Assembly (NCBI GenBank): GCA_016712885.1
Contig: JADJQF010000018.1
Coordinates: 1 to 64,000, forward strand
DNA from: Candidatus Flexicrinis proximus
Lineage (GTDB): Bacteria > Chloroflexota > Anaerolineae > Aggregatilineales > Phototrophicaceae
DNA: 64,000 nt
Direction: 5' to 3'
In this document: piece after piece, positions 42,424-50,692 of the stretch
How positions within the stretch are numbered: the stretch's first letter is position 1
How the letters are laid out: each line of letters starts with the position of its first letter
Notes under the pieces: model-generated
The model's input: only the letters and a program-made list of their open reading frames with translations
Told to the model about the DNA's origin: nothing
Databases searched by the model: none
Made by a program: the position numbers and the translations under genes

Positions 42424-43580
42424 GCGCCGGACATATCTATCCATCCGAGCGGCGCACCTTTGCCGACCCGCGCACCGGCGTCGAAGTCACGCAGCTGACT
42501 GCCTATCCGGGCAACAGCCACCATCTGTATTTTACCGAGTACGGCTGGTACGACGGTGAAAAACGCCTGCTGATCAGTTCGGAGCGCGACGGCGCGGTGA
42601 ATCTGTTTAGTGTCGAGCTGGCAACCGGCGAGATCACGCAGCTGACCGATCTTACCCCCCTGCCGCTCCCGCGCGAGGTCGAATTTGTGCGCGCGTGCAT
42701 CAACCCCGTGCAGCCGGAAGCCTATTTCTGGTACGGCTACGAACTGCGCGCGCTGAATCTGCAGACGGCCGCGCAGCGCACGATCTACCGGATGCCGGAC
42801 GGCTTCGACGTCTCGATGACCTCTTGCAGCGCCGATGGGAAGTTCGTGTATTCGAGCATCGCCGAGGATATGTCGAAGCACTTCAAGGTCGATCTGCTGC
42901 GCGGCTATGTCGGCTTCGCGGAAACATGGGCGGCGCATCCGCTCAGTCGGATTGTCCAGGTGGCGACCGACGGCAGCGCAACCAAAGTGGTGTGGGAAGA
43001 GAATAACTGGATCGGCCACGCCAATGCCTCGCCGCGTTTCCCGCATCTGCTGACGTTCTGCCATGAAGGGCCGTGGGACAAGGTCGAGAACCGCGTCTGG
43101 GGCCTGAATATCGACACTGGCGAGGCGTGGAAGATCCGCCCGCGCGAGGCCGAAGGCGAAATCGTCGGCCATGAGTACTGGCATGCCGATGGCGTGACGG
43201 TCGGCTACCACGGCAGGCACCCGCAACGCGGCGACTTTTTCGGCCATGTGCGCTACGACAACACGGGGCGAGTCGAGGTGGCCTTCGAGCATATCGACTC
43301 GAATCACGGCCACTTCCACTCCAACGACACGTCTCTTGTTATCAGCGATGTCGGACCAATGATCGATCTGTGGCGCTGGAACGGGACGGATTACGGCGCG
43401 GCGCGCGCGCTGTGCAGCCACGATTCGAGTTTCAAAATCCAGCAGGTACACGCGCACCCGCGTCTGAACCGCGACGCGACACAAGCCGTGTTTTGCAGCG
43501 ACCGGGACGGTTACGGGAATGTGTATGTGGTCGGTGTGCCGGATTTTGCGGAACTGCCGCTTCTGAGCGCGCTTTACTAG
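42420..43580 (+). CDS. PL22 oligogalacturonate lyase
   Basis: A 386-residue protein started by a GTG overlapping the previous stop codon (GTGA). It opens GHIYPSERRTFADPRTGVEVTQLTAYPGNSHHLYFTEYGWYDGEKRLLISSERDG, which matches PL22 oligogalacturonate lyases, and has propeller-like blades with SSIAEDMSKHFKVDLL, CHEGPWDKVENRVWGL, HFHSNDTSLVISD and AVFCSDRDGYGNVYVV. His-rich loops bind the catalytic metal in this family. It splits di- and trigalacturonate in the cytoplasm, feeding GH88 and the uronate enzymes. No signal peptide, consistent with that location. Confidence 0.85.
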   Translation: MSAGHIYPSERRTFADPRTGVEVTQLTAYPGNSHHLYFTEYGWYDGEKRLLISSERDGAVNLFSVELATGEITQLTDLTPLPLPREVEFVRACINPVQPEAYFWYGYELRALNLQTAAQRTIYRMPDGFDVSMTSCSADGKFVYSSIAEDMSKHFKVDLLRGYVGFAETWAAHPLSRIVQVATDGSATKVVWEENNWIGHANASPRFPHLLTFCHEGPWDKVENRVWGLNIDTGEAWKIRPREAEGEIVGHEYWHADGVTVGYHGRHPQRGDFFGHVRYDNTGRVEVAFEHIDSNHGHFHSNDTSLVISDVGPMIDLWRWNGTDYGAARALCSHDSSFKIQQVHAHPRLNRDATQAVFCSDRDGYGNVYVVGVPDFAELPLLSALY

Positions 43581-43599
43581 AGCCTTGCCATCGTCAGAT

Positions 43600-43827
43600 G
43601 TGGATAAGCAGACAGATTTTGGAGGCGCAGCCTCCAAACCTCCGCAAGGGGTTAGTAACCCCTTGACCCCGCACATGGTGATTTTGTTCAGCTTGCTGAA
43701 CAAAATCACAGATGAGGGAGTCCAGAGGGCGCAAGCCCTTTGGCGGCGTTCGCACTCCCGCACCTCGCAGATGAGGGGGTCAGAGGGCACAAGCACTTTG
43801 GTAGTGGTGTGGAGGCAGCGCCTCCAC
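43600..43827. repeat. Composite of two element B copies
   Basis: A reverse-oriented part (GGAGGC-GCA-GCCTCC; CAAGGGGTT-AGT-AACCCCTTG) joins a forward part through the shared palindrome GTGATTTTGTTCAGC / GCTGAACAAAATCAC (43678-43709). A second terminal GTGGAGGC-AGC-GCCTCCAC lies at 43809-43827. It fills the gap between the convergent lyase and Gfo/Idh/MocA genes. Confidence 0.8.
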
Positions 43828-43858
43828 AAGAAACTGTATGCATAACAGCTTCTGTGAT

Positions 43859-44872
43859 TTACTGTCCGCCTAGCTGTACCGCCATGGCCTGCGCTTTGAG
43901 CGCCAGTTCGCAGGCGATGAAGGTGTGCGCCTGTCCGATGGCGGTCTCGGTGCGGTCACGGATGTCCGCGACGAGCTGCGCGCCATACGGAGTAGCAACG
44001 TTGGCGCAGTCGATGTAGTGCGTACCGCGCGCATCGACCAGAAACAGGTGATCCTTTCCGGGCCGGCCGGCAAGATCGATGTTCTTGCGCAGTTCGATAT
44101 ACCCTTCTGTGCCGAGCAGGAACAGGCGGACATCGCCCCAGGTCGCCAGCCCTTCAGGCGTGAGCCAGTCCACGCGCACGAAGCCGACCGCATTGGGGCT
44201 GCGAATCGTCAGGTCGCCGTAATCCTGAAAGCGGGGGAACTGCGCGAATTTGACGTTGCCGACATGCGCCGAGGCGATTTCGGCCGACTGGCTGCCGGTG
44301 AAAAACAAAAACTGGTCGATCTGGTGGCTGGCAAGGTCATTGAGGATGCCGCCGTGCTGCTCGGCGTCGTACGTCCACGCCGCGCGCGGGATATGCCCGA
44401 GCAGACGGTGCGGGCCGAAGCCGGTGGTCTGCACGACGCGGCCAATTGCCCCTGCGCGCGCCAGCTCCCCCGCGCGGACGGTGACGGCGCTTTCGATACG
44501 CTCGCCAAAGTGGACGAAGTAGCGGCGGCCGGTGAGGGTGTGTACCCGCCGTACCTCATCGAGCTGTGCCAGGCTGATGAATCCGGGCTTGGCCGTCGAA
44601 AAATCCTTGCCGTGCAGCATCGCGCGGATGCCGAGCGGCGCCCGTTCGGCGGGGACATCGGCGGAAACGATCAGCTGTACGGTACCGTCGTCGAGGATTT
44701 CGTCCAGGGTGCGTGCGAGGCGGGCCTGCGGATAACGCGAGACGAATTCGGGCAGGCGATCCGGCACGCGGTCCCAATACCAGACCAGCTCCGCGCCCTC
44801 GCGCAGAAGCATATCGACCTGGTTGAAGATGTGGTTATGGGCAAAGCCAACGGCGGCGAAACGCAGTGACAT
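43859..44872 (-). CDS. Gfo/Idh/MocA-family oxidoreductase
   Basis: A 337-residue protein. The N-terminal Rossmann domain begins LRFAAVGFAHNHIFNQVDMLLREGAELVWYWD (a loose GxGxxH-type loop). A C-terminal GFO-like sheet follows (GILNDLASHQIDQFLFFTGSQSAEIASAHVGNV, VGFVRVDWLTPEGLATWGDVRLFLLGTEGYIELR). The canonical EKP is replaced by AKPG (DFSTAKPGFISLAQLDEV), which occurs in some family members. It oxidises or reduces sugars or sugar acids with NAD(P). It is downstream of and on the same strand as another family member and the LacI regulator, so it belongs to that group. Confidence 0.8.
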   Translation of the reverse strand: MSLRFAAVGFAHNHIFNQVDMLLREGAELVWYWDRVPDRLPEFVSRYPQARLARTLDEILDDGTVQLIVSADVPAERAPLGIRAMLHGKDFSTAKPGFISLAQLDEVRRVHTLTGRRYFVHFGERIESAVTVRAGELARAGAIGRVVQTTGFGPHRLLGHIPRAAWTYDAEQHGGILNDLASHQIDQFLFFTGSQSAEIASAHVGNVKFAQFPRFQDYGDLTIRSPNAVGFVRVDWLTPEGLATWGDVRLFLLGTEGYIELRKNIDLAGRPGKDHLFLVDARGTHYIDCANVATPYGAQLVADIRDRTETAIGQAHTFIACELALKAQAMAVQLGGQ

Positions 44873-44885
44873 GGTGCTGCTCTTC

Positions 44886-44945
44886 TGTAGGGACGGCGTC
44901 CCTACGACCCTGTAAGGGACTTGCGTCCCTTGAACCCTTTATCAA
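44886..44945 (+). repeat. Two small hairpins
   Basis: GTAGGGAC-GGC-GTCCCTAC and AAGGGAC-TTGC-GTCCCTT in the 134-bp gap between the two reverse-strand oxidoreductase genes. Confidence 0.7.
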
Positions 44946-45006
44946 TACGATCTGCACACACCTGCCAGGGCTTGGGTAGAACGCTGATGCAGGTGAATGA
45001 GATCCT

Positions 45007-46098
45007 CTAAATCGCGGCCTGCGGCGTGCCGTTCATCGCATAGTAGAACGGATCGTCGGGCGTGATGCTTCCGCGCTGGACAGGCATGTGCCTGAGCGCC
45101 GACTTATACAGGCTGGCGATGAATTCAAGCGTGAAGCGCGCATCTGCGCCGCTGACCGGCGGACGCACACCCGTGTCGAGCGCGTCGAGTATGTCGCGCA
45201 GCTGCGCCGCGTGGTTACCGGCTGCATTACCGTTCATCCGCTTCCAGCTGTCCAGGATGAGCGGGTCAGTTTCGCCGTCGACCGGGGTGAAGCGCCAATG
45301 ATCGTTGTTGTACCGGTAGAGCGTACTGACTTCGACGGTCGCGCGCTGCATGTCGAGGCGCAGGTAGCTCTCCTGTCGCGGCGAAAGCACGCTGTTGATG
45401 ACGGAGCCGAAGGCGCCGCTGTCGAAGCGCACCAGGGCCATCGCGATATCTTCGACTTCAATACTGCGCTCCAGGGTGCCGATATTGGCGTAGACCTCGG
45501 ACCAGCTTCCGTAGAGCCACAAGAACAGGTCGATGAGATGGATGCCGAGCGTGGCGGTAGGGCCGCCGACTTCGGTTTCCCAGCGACCGCGCCACGGGAC
45601 GCGATAATACTCGGCATCGCGGTACCAGAGCGTATTGCACACGCCGACCAGCGGCCGTCCCAACTGGCGGGTGTCGATCAGGTGCTTCAGATGCTTGGCA
45701 GCAGAGCCGAATCGCCACTGAAAGACGGTGCTGACGTAGCGGCCGGTGCGCTGTTCCGCGCGTTCCAGTTCGTCGAACTCGGCCAGCGACGCGACCAGCG
45801 GTTTCTCGCAGTAAACCCAGGCGCCGGCGTCAAGACAATCGACGATCAGCTTCTTGTGGGTGGCCGGGGGGGTGATGATATTGACCAGATCCGGCTGAAC
45901 CGCGTCCAGCATGTCTTCGGTGCGCGTGTACCAGTGGGGGATGTCGTGTTCGGCGGCGATCTGGCGCACGCGCGCTTCGTCCACGTCGACCGCCGCGACC
46001 AGCTCAATACGGTCACTCAACTCGGCAATGGCGGTCAAATGATTGCCAACAGACTTGCCTGTACCGATAATTGCGACGCGCTGGCGCTTCATGGTCAT
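45007..46098 (-). CDS. Gfo/Idh/MocA-family oxidoreductase
   Basis: A 363-residue protein. Its first ATG (46098) overlaps the stop codon of the LacI gene as ATGA, implying translational coupling; a second ATG two codons later is also possible. Rossmann fold: RVAIIGTGKSVGNHLTAIAELSDRIELVAAVDVD (GTGxxG-type loop), VNIITPPATHKKLIVDCLDAGAWVYCEKPLVASLAEFDEL with the family's EKP motif, and a C-terminal domain (GGPTATLGIHLIDLFLWLYGSWSEVYANIG) with the His-rich catalytic strand. Likely sugar or inositol-type dehydrogenase, working with the ABC transporter divergently encoded nearby. Confidence 0.85.
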   Translation of the reverse strand: MTMKRQRVAIIGTGKSVGNHLTAIAELSDRIELVAAVDVDEARVRQIAAEHDIPHWYTRTEDMLDAVQPDLVNIITPPATHKKLIVDCLDAGAWVYCEKPLVASLAEFDELERAEQRTGRYVSTVFQWRFGSAAKHLKHLIDTRQLGRPLVGVCNTLWYRDAEYYRVPWRGRWETEVGGPTATLGIHLIDLFLWLYGSWSEVYANIGTLERSIEVEDIAMALVRFDSGAFGSVINSVLSPRQESYLRLDMQRATVEVSTLYRYNNDHWRFTPVDGETDPLILDSWKRMNGNAAGNHAAQLRDILDALDTGVRPPVSGADARFTLEFIASLYKSALRHMPVQRGSITPDDPFYYAMNGTPQAAI

Positions 46099-47114
46099 CC
46101 TTCAGTTAGAGGGCGTGTACTTTCACGGACAACGAGTCCTGTTGGGGTCAGCACGCGCTGATGCAGTTCCATTTGCGGGGTGTTGAGCAGCTCGATCAGA
46201 AACCTGACGGCCATCTCGTCCTGTTTAGAGAAGCGGAAATCGACGGTGGTCAGGGTAGGTTCAGTGTACGAAGCCATTTCAGAGTTGTCGAGGCTGACGA
46301 CGGAGACATCACCGGGAATCGAGAAACCGCGTTCCCTCAGCGCCCGCAGCACGCCCATCGCCATGGTATCGGTGCCGACGACGAGGCCGGTAAACGGCTG
46401 GTTCAGGTCGACAAGCCGGTGGGTGGCTTCGTAGCCGCTTTTCATCGAGTAATCGCCGGTCACATACGGGCCGGGTTCAAGGCCATGCTCCCTGAGAACA
46501 TTCTGCCAGGTGAGCAGCCGCCAGTAGCCATTGATCAGGTCGGGGTCAGGCGGCACCGCGGCGATGCGTTTGTGGCCCAGCGAGATCAGGTGCTCGGTAG
46601 CGAGGCGCGTCGCGTAAACCTGGTCGAAACCAACCCAGGCCAGCTTGGATCCGGGCATGTAATCGCGGCGCACCATCGGCAGCGTGTTGGCGAGCGAGAG
46701 CATTTGCTCATCGCTGAAGCGCAGGCGCGGCGCATACAGGACCACGCCATCGACGAGGCGCGCCGCGGCGTTGCTGAAGGCTGCGGCGAGATTATGCGAC
46801 TCGGCCTCTGAAATCAGCAGGCTGTAGCCCATGTCTTTGGCGGTGGCGGCCATGATCTTGGTCGAGTCGGCCAGGCGTCCGCCGTAGCGCACGTCCACAA
46901 TGATCAGTTCGAGTGTTTTCGACTGGTTGCTGTTCAGGATTTGGGCGACGCGGTTCGGGTGGTAATCCAGCTCGTTCATCAGATCGAGGATGCGCTTGCG
47001 CGTACTTTCAGAAACCCCGGGCTTCTTGTTGATGACCAGCGAAACGGTCTGATAGGAGACATTCGCCCGTTGGGCGATGTCGCGTATAGTGTAGGTCTGC
47101 CGTTTCTGGGTCAT
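46095..47114 (-). CDS. LacI-family repressor
   Basis: A 339-residue protein; start chosen as the ATG giving MTQKRQTYTIRDIAQRANVSYQTVSLVINKKPGVSESTRKRIL, the LacI helix-turn-helix, behind AGGA. The rest is the periplasmic-binding-like core: ELIIVDVRYGGRLADSTKIMAATAKDMGYSLLIS, FTGLVVGTDTMAMGVLRALRERGFSIPGDVSVVSLDNSEMASYTEPTLTTVDF. Two TGACCGGTCA sites flank the intergenic promoter it controls. It probably represses the divergent ABC operon and itself until a uronate or sugar inducer binds. Confidence 0.9.
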   Translation of the reverse strand: MTQKRQTYTIRDIAQRANVSYQTVSLVINKKPGVSESTRKRILDLMNELDYHPNRVAQILNSNQSKTLELIIVDVRYGGRLADSTKIMAATAKDMGYSLLISEAESHNLAAAFSNAAARLVDGVVLYAPRLRFSDEQMLSLANTLPMVRRDYMPGSKLAWVGFDQVYATRLATEHLISLGHKRIAAVPPDPDLINGYWRLLTWQNVLREHGLEPGPYVTGDYSMKSGYEATHRLVDLNQPFTGLVVGTDTMAMGVLRALRERGFSIPGDVSVVSLDNSEMASYTEPTLTTVDFRFSKQDEMAVRFLIELLNTPQMELHQRVLTPTGLVVRESTRPLTEG

Positions 47115-47146
47115 GCCGGATCCTGACGCTGAAAGCTCTAAATCAC

Positions 47147-47158
47147 GTGACCGGTCAA
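47147..47158. promoter_or_regulatory. LacI-type operator O2
   Basis: GTGACCGGTCAA, containing the perfect palindrome TGACCGGTCA (47148-47157). It lies 33 bp upstream of the LacI gene start and 143 bp from operator O1, suggesting autoregulation and possible looping. Confidence 0.75.
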
Positions 47159-47254
47159 CTTGCGCTGAACATGAATTTAGCGCATTTTCGAAGGAAAAGA
47201 TTGTGAATAAATTCTCTAATCTTGTCGTGTGAATGGACAGCAAGAACTAGATAT

Positions 47255-47284
47255 TTGCATTCTATCCGATGTGCAGTGTATATT
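47255..47284 (+). promoter_or_regulatory. Sigma-70 promoter of ABC operon
   Basis: TTGCAT (47255-47260), an 18-bp spacer, then TATATT (47279-47284). The start would fall near 47291, right on operator O1. Confidence 0.65.
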
Positions 47285-47289
47285 CAACA

Positions 47290-47301
47290 TTGACCGGTCA
47301 A
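47290..47301. promoter_or_regulatory. LacI-type operator O1
   Basis: TTGACCGGTCAA, a perfect 12-bp palindrome, immediately downstream of the -10 hexamer. Binding here would block transcription of the ABC transporter operon. Confidence 0.8.
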
Positions 47302-47354
47302 GTACCGTTGTCGACCGTTTTTTGGCACGTTTCAGTTTTGAAGGGATGCCCGTT

Positions 47355-48653
47355 ATGACTCACAAGAAATCCCACCGTCTGATCCTCGTTTTGCTCGCCC
47401 TGCTGCTCACTTCGTCAGTAATGGTCGTCTCCGGTCAGGATACGATCGAACTCCAGCTGACCTGGTGGGGCTCGCAGGCCCGCCATGACCGCACCATCGC
47501 GGTTGTCGAGATGTACGAAGCCGCCAACCCCGGCATCGACATCGTCTACACGTTCAACAGCTTCGGCGATTACTGGACGCGCCTGAACACCGAAGCCGCC
47601 GGCGGCAACCTCGCCTGCGTCATGAATCAGGACTATGCCTACCTGGGCGACTGGGCCGACCGCGGCCTGCTGATGCCCCTTGATCCGTACATCGAATCCG
47701 GACTCATCGATACGACCAATATCGATCAGGCCTACCTCGACGGCGGCAAAATCGGCGACTCGATTTACGCCATCAGCCTCGGCATCAACACGCAGTCGTT
47801 CATTCTCGATGCCGACGCGCTGGAAGCAGCCGGCCTCGAACTGCCCGCGGTCGACTGGACCTGGGCGGACTTCGAACAACTCGCGCTCGACTATCACGCG
47901 GCGACCGATAAGTGGTTCATCGGCAACGGCCTTGAAGACGTGCAGCTTTGGAAGTCCCTGTACCTCGGCTACGGCATGAGCCCGTTCGAGGCCGATGGCA
48001 CCGCGCTCGGCTACGAGGACGACCAGCCGCTGATCGACTTCTACGACATGATCGTGCGCCTGCAGGAAGCCGGCGCGGTCGCCAACCGCGAAGAAGTTGT
48101 TGCCATGACCGGCGCTGGCCCTGAACAAGGCCCAGTCGTGACCGGCCTGGCCGCCAGCGCCTACCAGTGGAGCAACCAGCTGGTTGCCGTCTTCAGCGCC
48201 GCCGGTGAGGACCGCAATCTCGTCCTCCAGCCGCTGCCGCGCCCTGAAGGGGGCCAGTCGGAAAACTACATCAAGCCGTCGATGTACTTCGCGATCACAG
48301 CCGGCTGCCCGCATCCTGAAGAAGCGGCCAAGTTCATCAATTTCTTCACCAATTCCCTCGAAGCCAACGACATCCTGCTGGCCGAACGCGGTGTCCCCAT
48401 TTCGTCGGCGGTTCGCGAGCACCTGCTGCCGAATCTTGACCCCGTCAACGCCGCCGCCTTCGCTTTCCTGGAATCTGTCGCAGAATATGCCAGCCCGATC
48501 TTCCCGCCCGACCCGCCGGGGTTCAGCGATTTCCTGAACAACGTCTGGCTGCCGCTGTTCGTTGATCCGGTGCTGTTCGGCCAGGTCACGCCGGAAGAAG
48601 CCGCCCCGCTGATGCGCGAGGAAGCCAATATCATCTTCTCCGCGAACGAGTAA
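47355..48653 (+). CDS. ABC sugar-binding protein
   Basis: A 432-residue protein; start chosen at MTHKKSHRL (GAAGGG 9 bp upstream), giving signal peptide MTHKKSHRLILVLLALLLTS. It is a family 1 extracellular solute-binding protein: LTWWGSQARHDRTIAVVEMYEAANPGIDIVYTFNSFGDYWTRL, ADRGLLMPLDPYI, GGKIGDSIYAISLGINTQSFILD, PSMYFAITAGCPHPEEAAKFINFFTNSLEAND. It captures oligosaccharides outside the cell and hands them to the two permeases downstream. No ATPase gene lies nearby, so a shared MsmX-type ATPase is probably used. Confidence 0.9.
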   Translation: MTHKKSHRLILVLLALLLTSSVMVVSGQDTIELQLTWWGSQARHDRTIAVVEMYEAANPGIDIVYTFNSFGDYWTRLNTEAAGGNLACVMNQDYAYLGDWADRGLLMPLDPYIESGLIDTTNIDQAYLDGGKIGDSIYAISLGINTQSFILDADALEAAGLELPAVDWTWADFEQLALDYHAATDKWFIGNGLEDVQLWKSLYLGYGMSPFEADGTALGYEDDQPLIDFYDMIVRLQEAGAVANREEVVAMTGAGPEQGPVVTGLAASAYQWSNQLVAVFSAAGEDRNLVLQPLPRPEGGQSENYIKPSMYFAITAGCPHPEEAAKFINFFTNSLEANDILLAERGVPISSAVREHLLPNLDPVNAAAFAFLESVAEYASPIFPPDPPGFSDFLNNVWLPLFVDPVLFGQVTPEEAAPLMREEANIIFSANE

Positions 48654-48680
48654 CACGCGGAAATCCCCCTCACACACCCC

Positions 48681-48707
48681 GCCCCCTCTTCTGCACCGAG
48701 AGGGGGC
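48681..48707 (+). repeat. Element A-like hairpin
   Basis: GCCCCCTCT and AGAGGGGGC pair around TCTGCACCG. It lies 27 bp after the binding-protein stop codon. Confidence 0.6.
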
Positions 48708-48741
48708 AAAGGGGTGGACTCAAGGATCGGGGAGACCCTCA

Positions 48742-48769
48742 CGACGGACAGCCGATCGGCTGTCCGTCG
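48742..48769 (+). promoter_or_regulatory. Intercistronic 13-bp hairpin
   Basis: CGACGGACAGCCG and CGGCTGTCCGTCG pair perfectly around AT. It lies between the binding-protein and permease genes and has no U-run. It may stabilise the upstream mRNA, giving more binding protein than permease. Confidence 0.7.
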
Positions 48770-48836
48770 CCCTGATTTCCTGATGGCCGATGGCATCCGC
48801 GTTACAATCAGACTTAACTGATCGCAAGGAGATTTC

Positions 48837-49799
48837 ATGGACAGCACCGCGCCACTTGCGCCAGCGAAAGCGGGAGAGGCGATCCCCGCCCCGTTCGCGC
48901 GAAAACGCCGCAAGGGGGATTTTAAGCGAAATAACATTATTGGTTACCTTTTTGTTTCGCCATGGATCTCCGTTTTCCTGATATTTACGCTGATACCGAT
49001 GGCCATTTCGCTCTGGCTGGCCTTCACCGACTATCGCGGTACCGATACCTGGAAATATGTCGGTATCGATAACTTCCACCGGATGTTTTTCGAGGATATC
49101 CGCTACGCGCGCTCGCTGGTGGCGACGATCAAGTATGTGCTCCTGGCCGTGCCACTGCGCCTGGTCGTGGCGCTGGGCGTCGCGATCCTGCTCAACACCA
49201 AGCGCAACGGCGTCTACTGGTATCGCGCCGCGTTCTATATCCCATCGGTCATCGGCGGCAGCATTGCCGTGGCGGTGATGTGGCGCCAGTTGTTCGGCAG
49301 CCAGGGCATCGCCAATGCGGCCGTGGCCGCCCTCGGTTTCGACCCGGTCAACTGGCTCGGCAACCCCGACACGGCCATCTGGACGCTGGTTCTGCTGGCG
49401 GTCTGGCAGTTCGGCTCACCGATGCTGATCTTCCTGGCCGGACTGCGGCAAATCCCGCCGGAATACCACGAGGCCGCCAGCATCGACGGTGCGAGTAAAT
49501 GGCAGCGCTTCTACCGCATCACGCTGCCCCTGCTGACGCCGATCATCTTCTTCAATGTCATCATGCAGCTGATCGCCGGTTTCCGCGTGTTCACGCAGGC
49601 GTTCGTGGTGACCGGCGGCGCGCCGCTCGATACAACCCTGTTCTACTCGCTTTACGTGTTCAACCGCGCTTTCGGCCAGAACCAGTTCGGTTATGCCGCC
49701 GCAATGGCCTGGATCCTGCTGGTGATCATCGCTGTCCTGACGTTCCTCAATTTCAGGCTGTCTGCCCGCTGGGTCTTCTACGAGACGAAGGAGGTTTAG
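48837..49799 (+). CDS. ABC sugar transporter permease 1
   Basis: A 320-residue protein behind CAAGGAG. About six membrane helices: NIIGYLFVSPWISVFLIFTLIPMAISLWLAF, LVATIKYVLLAVPLRLVVALGVAILL, AAFYIPSVIGGSIAVAVMW, AIWTLVLLAVWQFGSPMLIFLAGL, FFNVIMQLIAGFRVF, AMAWILLVIIAVLTFLNF. The EAA loop is present (EYHEAASIDGASKWQRFYRITLPLL). Residues 1-30 are a charged cytoplasmic tail. It pairs with the next gene, 2 bp away. Confidence 0.9.
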   Translation: MDSTAPLAPAKAGEAIPAPFARKRRKGDFKRNNIIGYLFVSPWISVFLIFTLIPMAISLWLAFTDYRGTDTWKYVGIDNFHRMFFEDIRYARSLVATIKYVLLAVPLRLVVALGVAILLNTKRNGVYWYRAAFYIPSVIGGSIAVAVMWRQLFGSQGIANAAVAALGFDPVNWLGNPDTAIWTLVLLAVWQFGSPMLIFLAGLRQIPPEYHEAASIDGASKWQRFYRITLPLLTPIIFFNVIMQLIAGFRVFTQAFVVTGGAPLDTTLFYSLYVFNRAFGQNQFGYAAAMAWILLVIIAVLTFLNFRLSARWVFYETKEV

Positions 49800-49801
49800 C
49801 G

Positions 49802-50683
49802 ATGCAGGCACAGGCCCAACTCTCTCTCCATCAACAGGAAGCCAAGCGCCGCGAAATCCGCAGTTCGATCCTCTATCACTTCGTCGTCGCCAGCATCGCA
49901 CTCACGATGCTCTATCCCGTGATCTGGCTGATTGCCAGCTCGTTCAAGGCGCCGGACGAGGTCTGGACGAAGGTCAACTGGCTGATCCCGGAGCATCTGC
50001 TCTGGTCGAACTACGCCGACGGCTGGCGCGGATTTGGCGGCATCACCTTCACGACCTTTTACAAGAACTCGTTCATCATCGCAGGCGTCGGCACGGTGCT
50101 GACGGTGGTCAGCTCGGCGATCGTGGCCTATGGCTTTTCGCGCGTCAAATTCACCGGCAGCAAATTCTGGTTCGGCGTGATGATGCTGACGCTCATGCTG
50201 CCCGCGCAGGTGCTGCTGATCCCGCAGTACATCATTTTCAGCCGCCTCGACATGATCAACTCGTTCACGCCGCTGCTGCTGCCGCGAATCGGGGGTGAGG
50301 TGTTCTTCATCTTCATGATCATGCAGTTCATTCGCGGCATCCCGATCGACCTCGATGAAGCCGCCATGATCGACGGGGCCGGCCGGTCTGACGTTTTCTT
50401 CCGCATCATCCTGCCGAATATCGTCCCGGCGCTGGTGACCTCGGCGATTTTCTCGTTCTACTGGACGTGGGAAGATTTCCTCGGCCCGCTGGTCTACCTG
50501 ACCAATCCGAACAATTACACGGTCTCGGTCGCCCTGCGCGCCTTCAGCGATCCCGGCGGCATCACGAACTGGGGATCCGTATTTGCAATGCTGACTCTCT
50601 CGCTGGTGCCGGTGTTCCTGATCTTCGTGTTCTTCCAGCGCTATCTGGTGGAGGGCATCGCCACGACGGGACTGAAGGGTTAA
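49802..50683 (+). CDS. ABC sugar transporter permease 2
   Basis: A 293-residue protein starting 2 bp after the previous stop codon. About six helices: ILYHFVVASIALTMLYPVIWLIASSF, FIIAGVGTVLTVVSSAIVAYGF, FGVMMLTLMLPAQVLLIPQYIIF, VFFIFMIMQFIRGIP, and more. The EAA loop is IDLDEAAMIDGAGRSDVFFRIILPNI. The partner of permease 1 in a CUT1-type importer. The ATPase is not encoded here. Confidence 0.9.
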   Translation: MQAQAQLSLHQQEAKRREIRSSILYHFVVASIALTMLYPVIWLIASSFKAPDEVWTKVNWLIPEHLLWSNYADGWRGFGGITFTTFYKNSFIIAGVGTVLTVVSSAIVAYGFSRVKFTGSKFWFGVMMLTLMLPAQVLLIPQYIIFSRLDMINSFTPLLLPRIGGEVFFIFMIMQFIRGIPIDLDEAAMIDGAGRSDVFFRIILPNIVPALVTSAIFSFYWTWEDFLGPLVYLTNPNNYTVSVALRAFSDPGGITNWGSVFAMLTLSLVPVFLIFVFFQRYLVEGIATTGLKG

Positions 50684-50692
50684 GCGGCCGCG

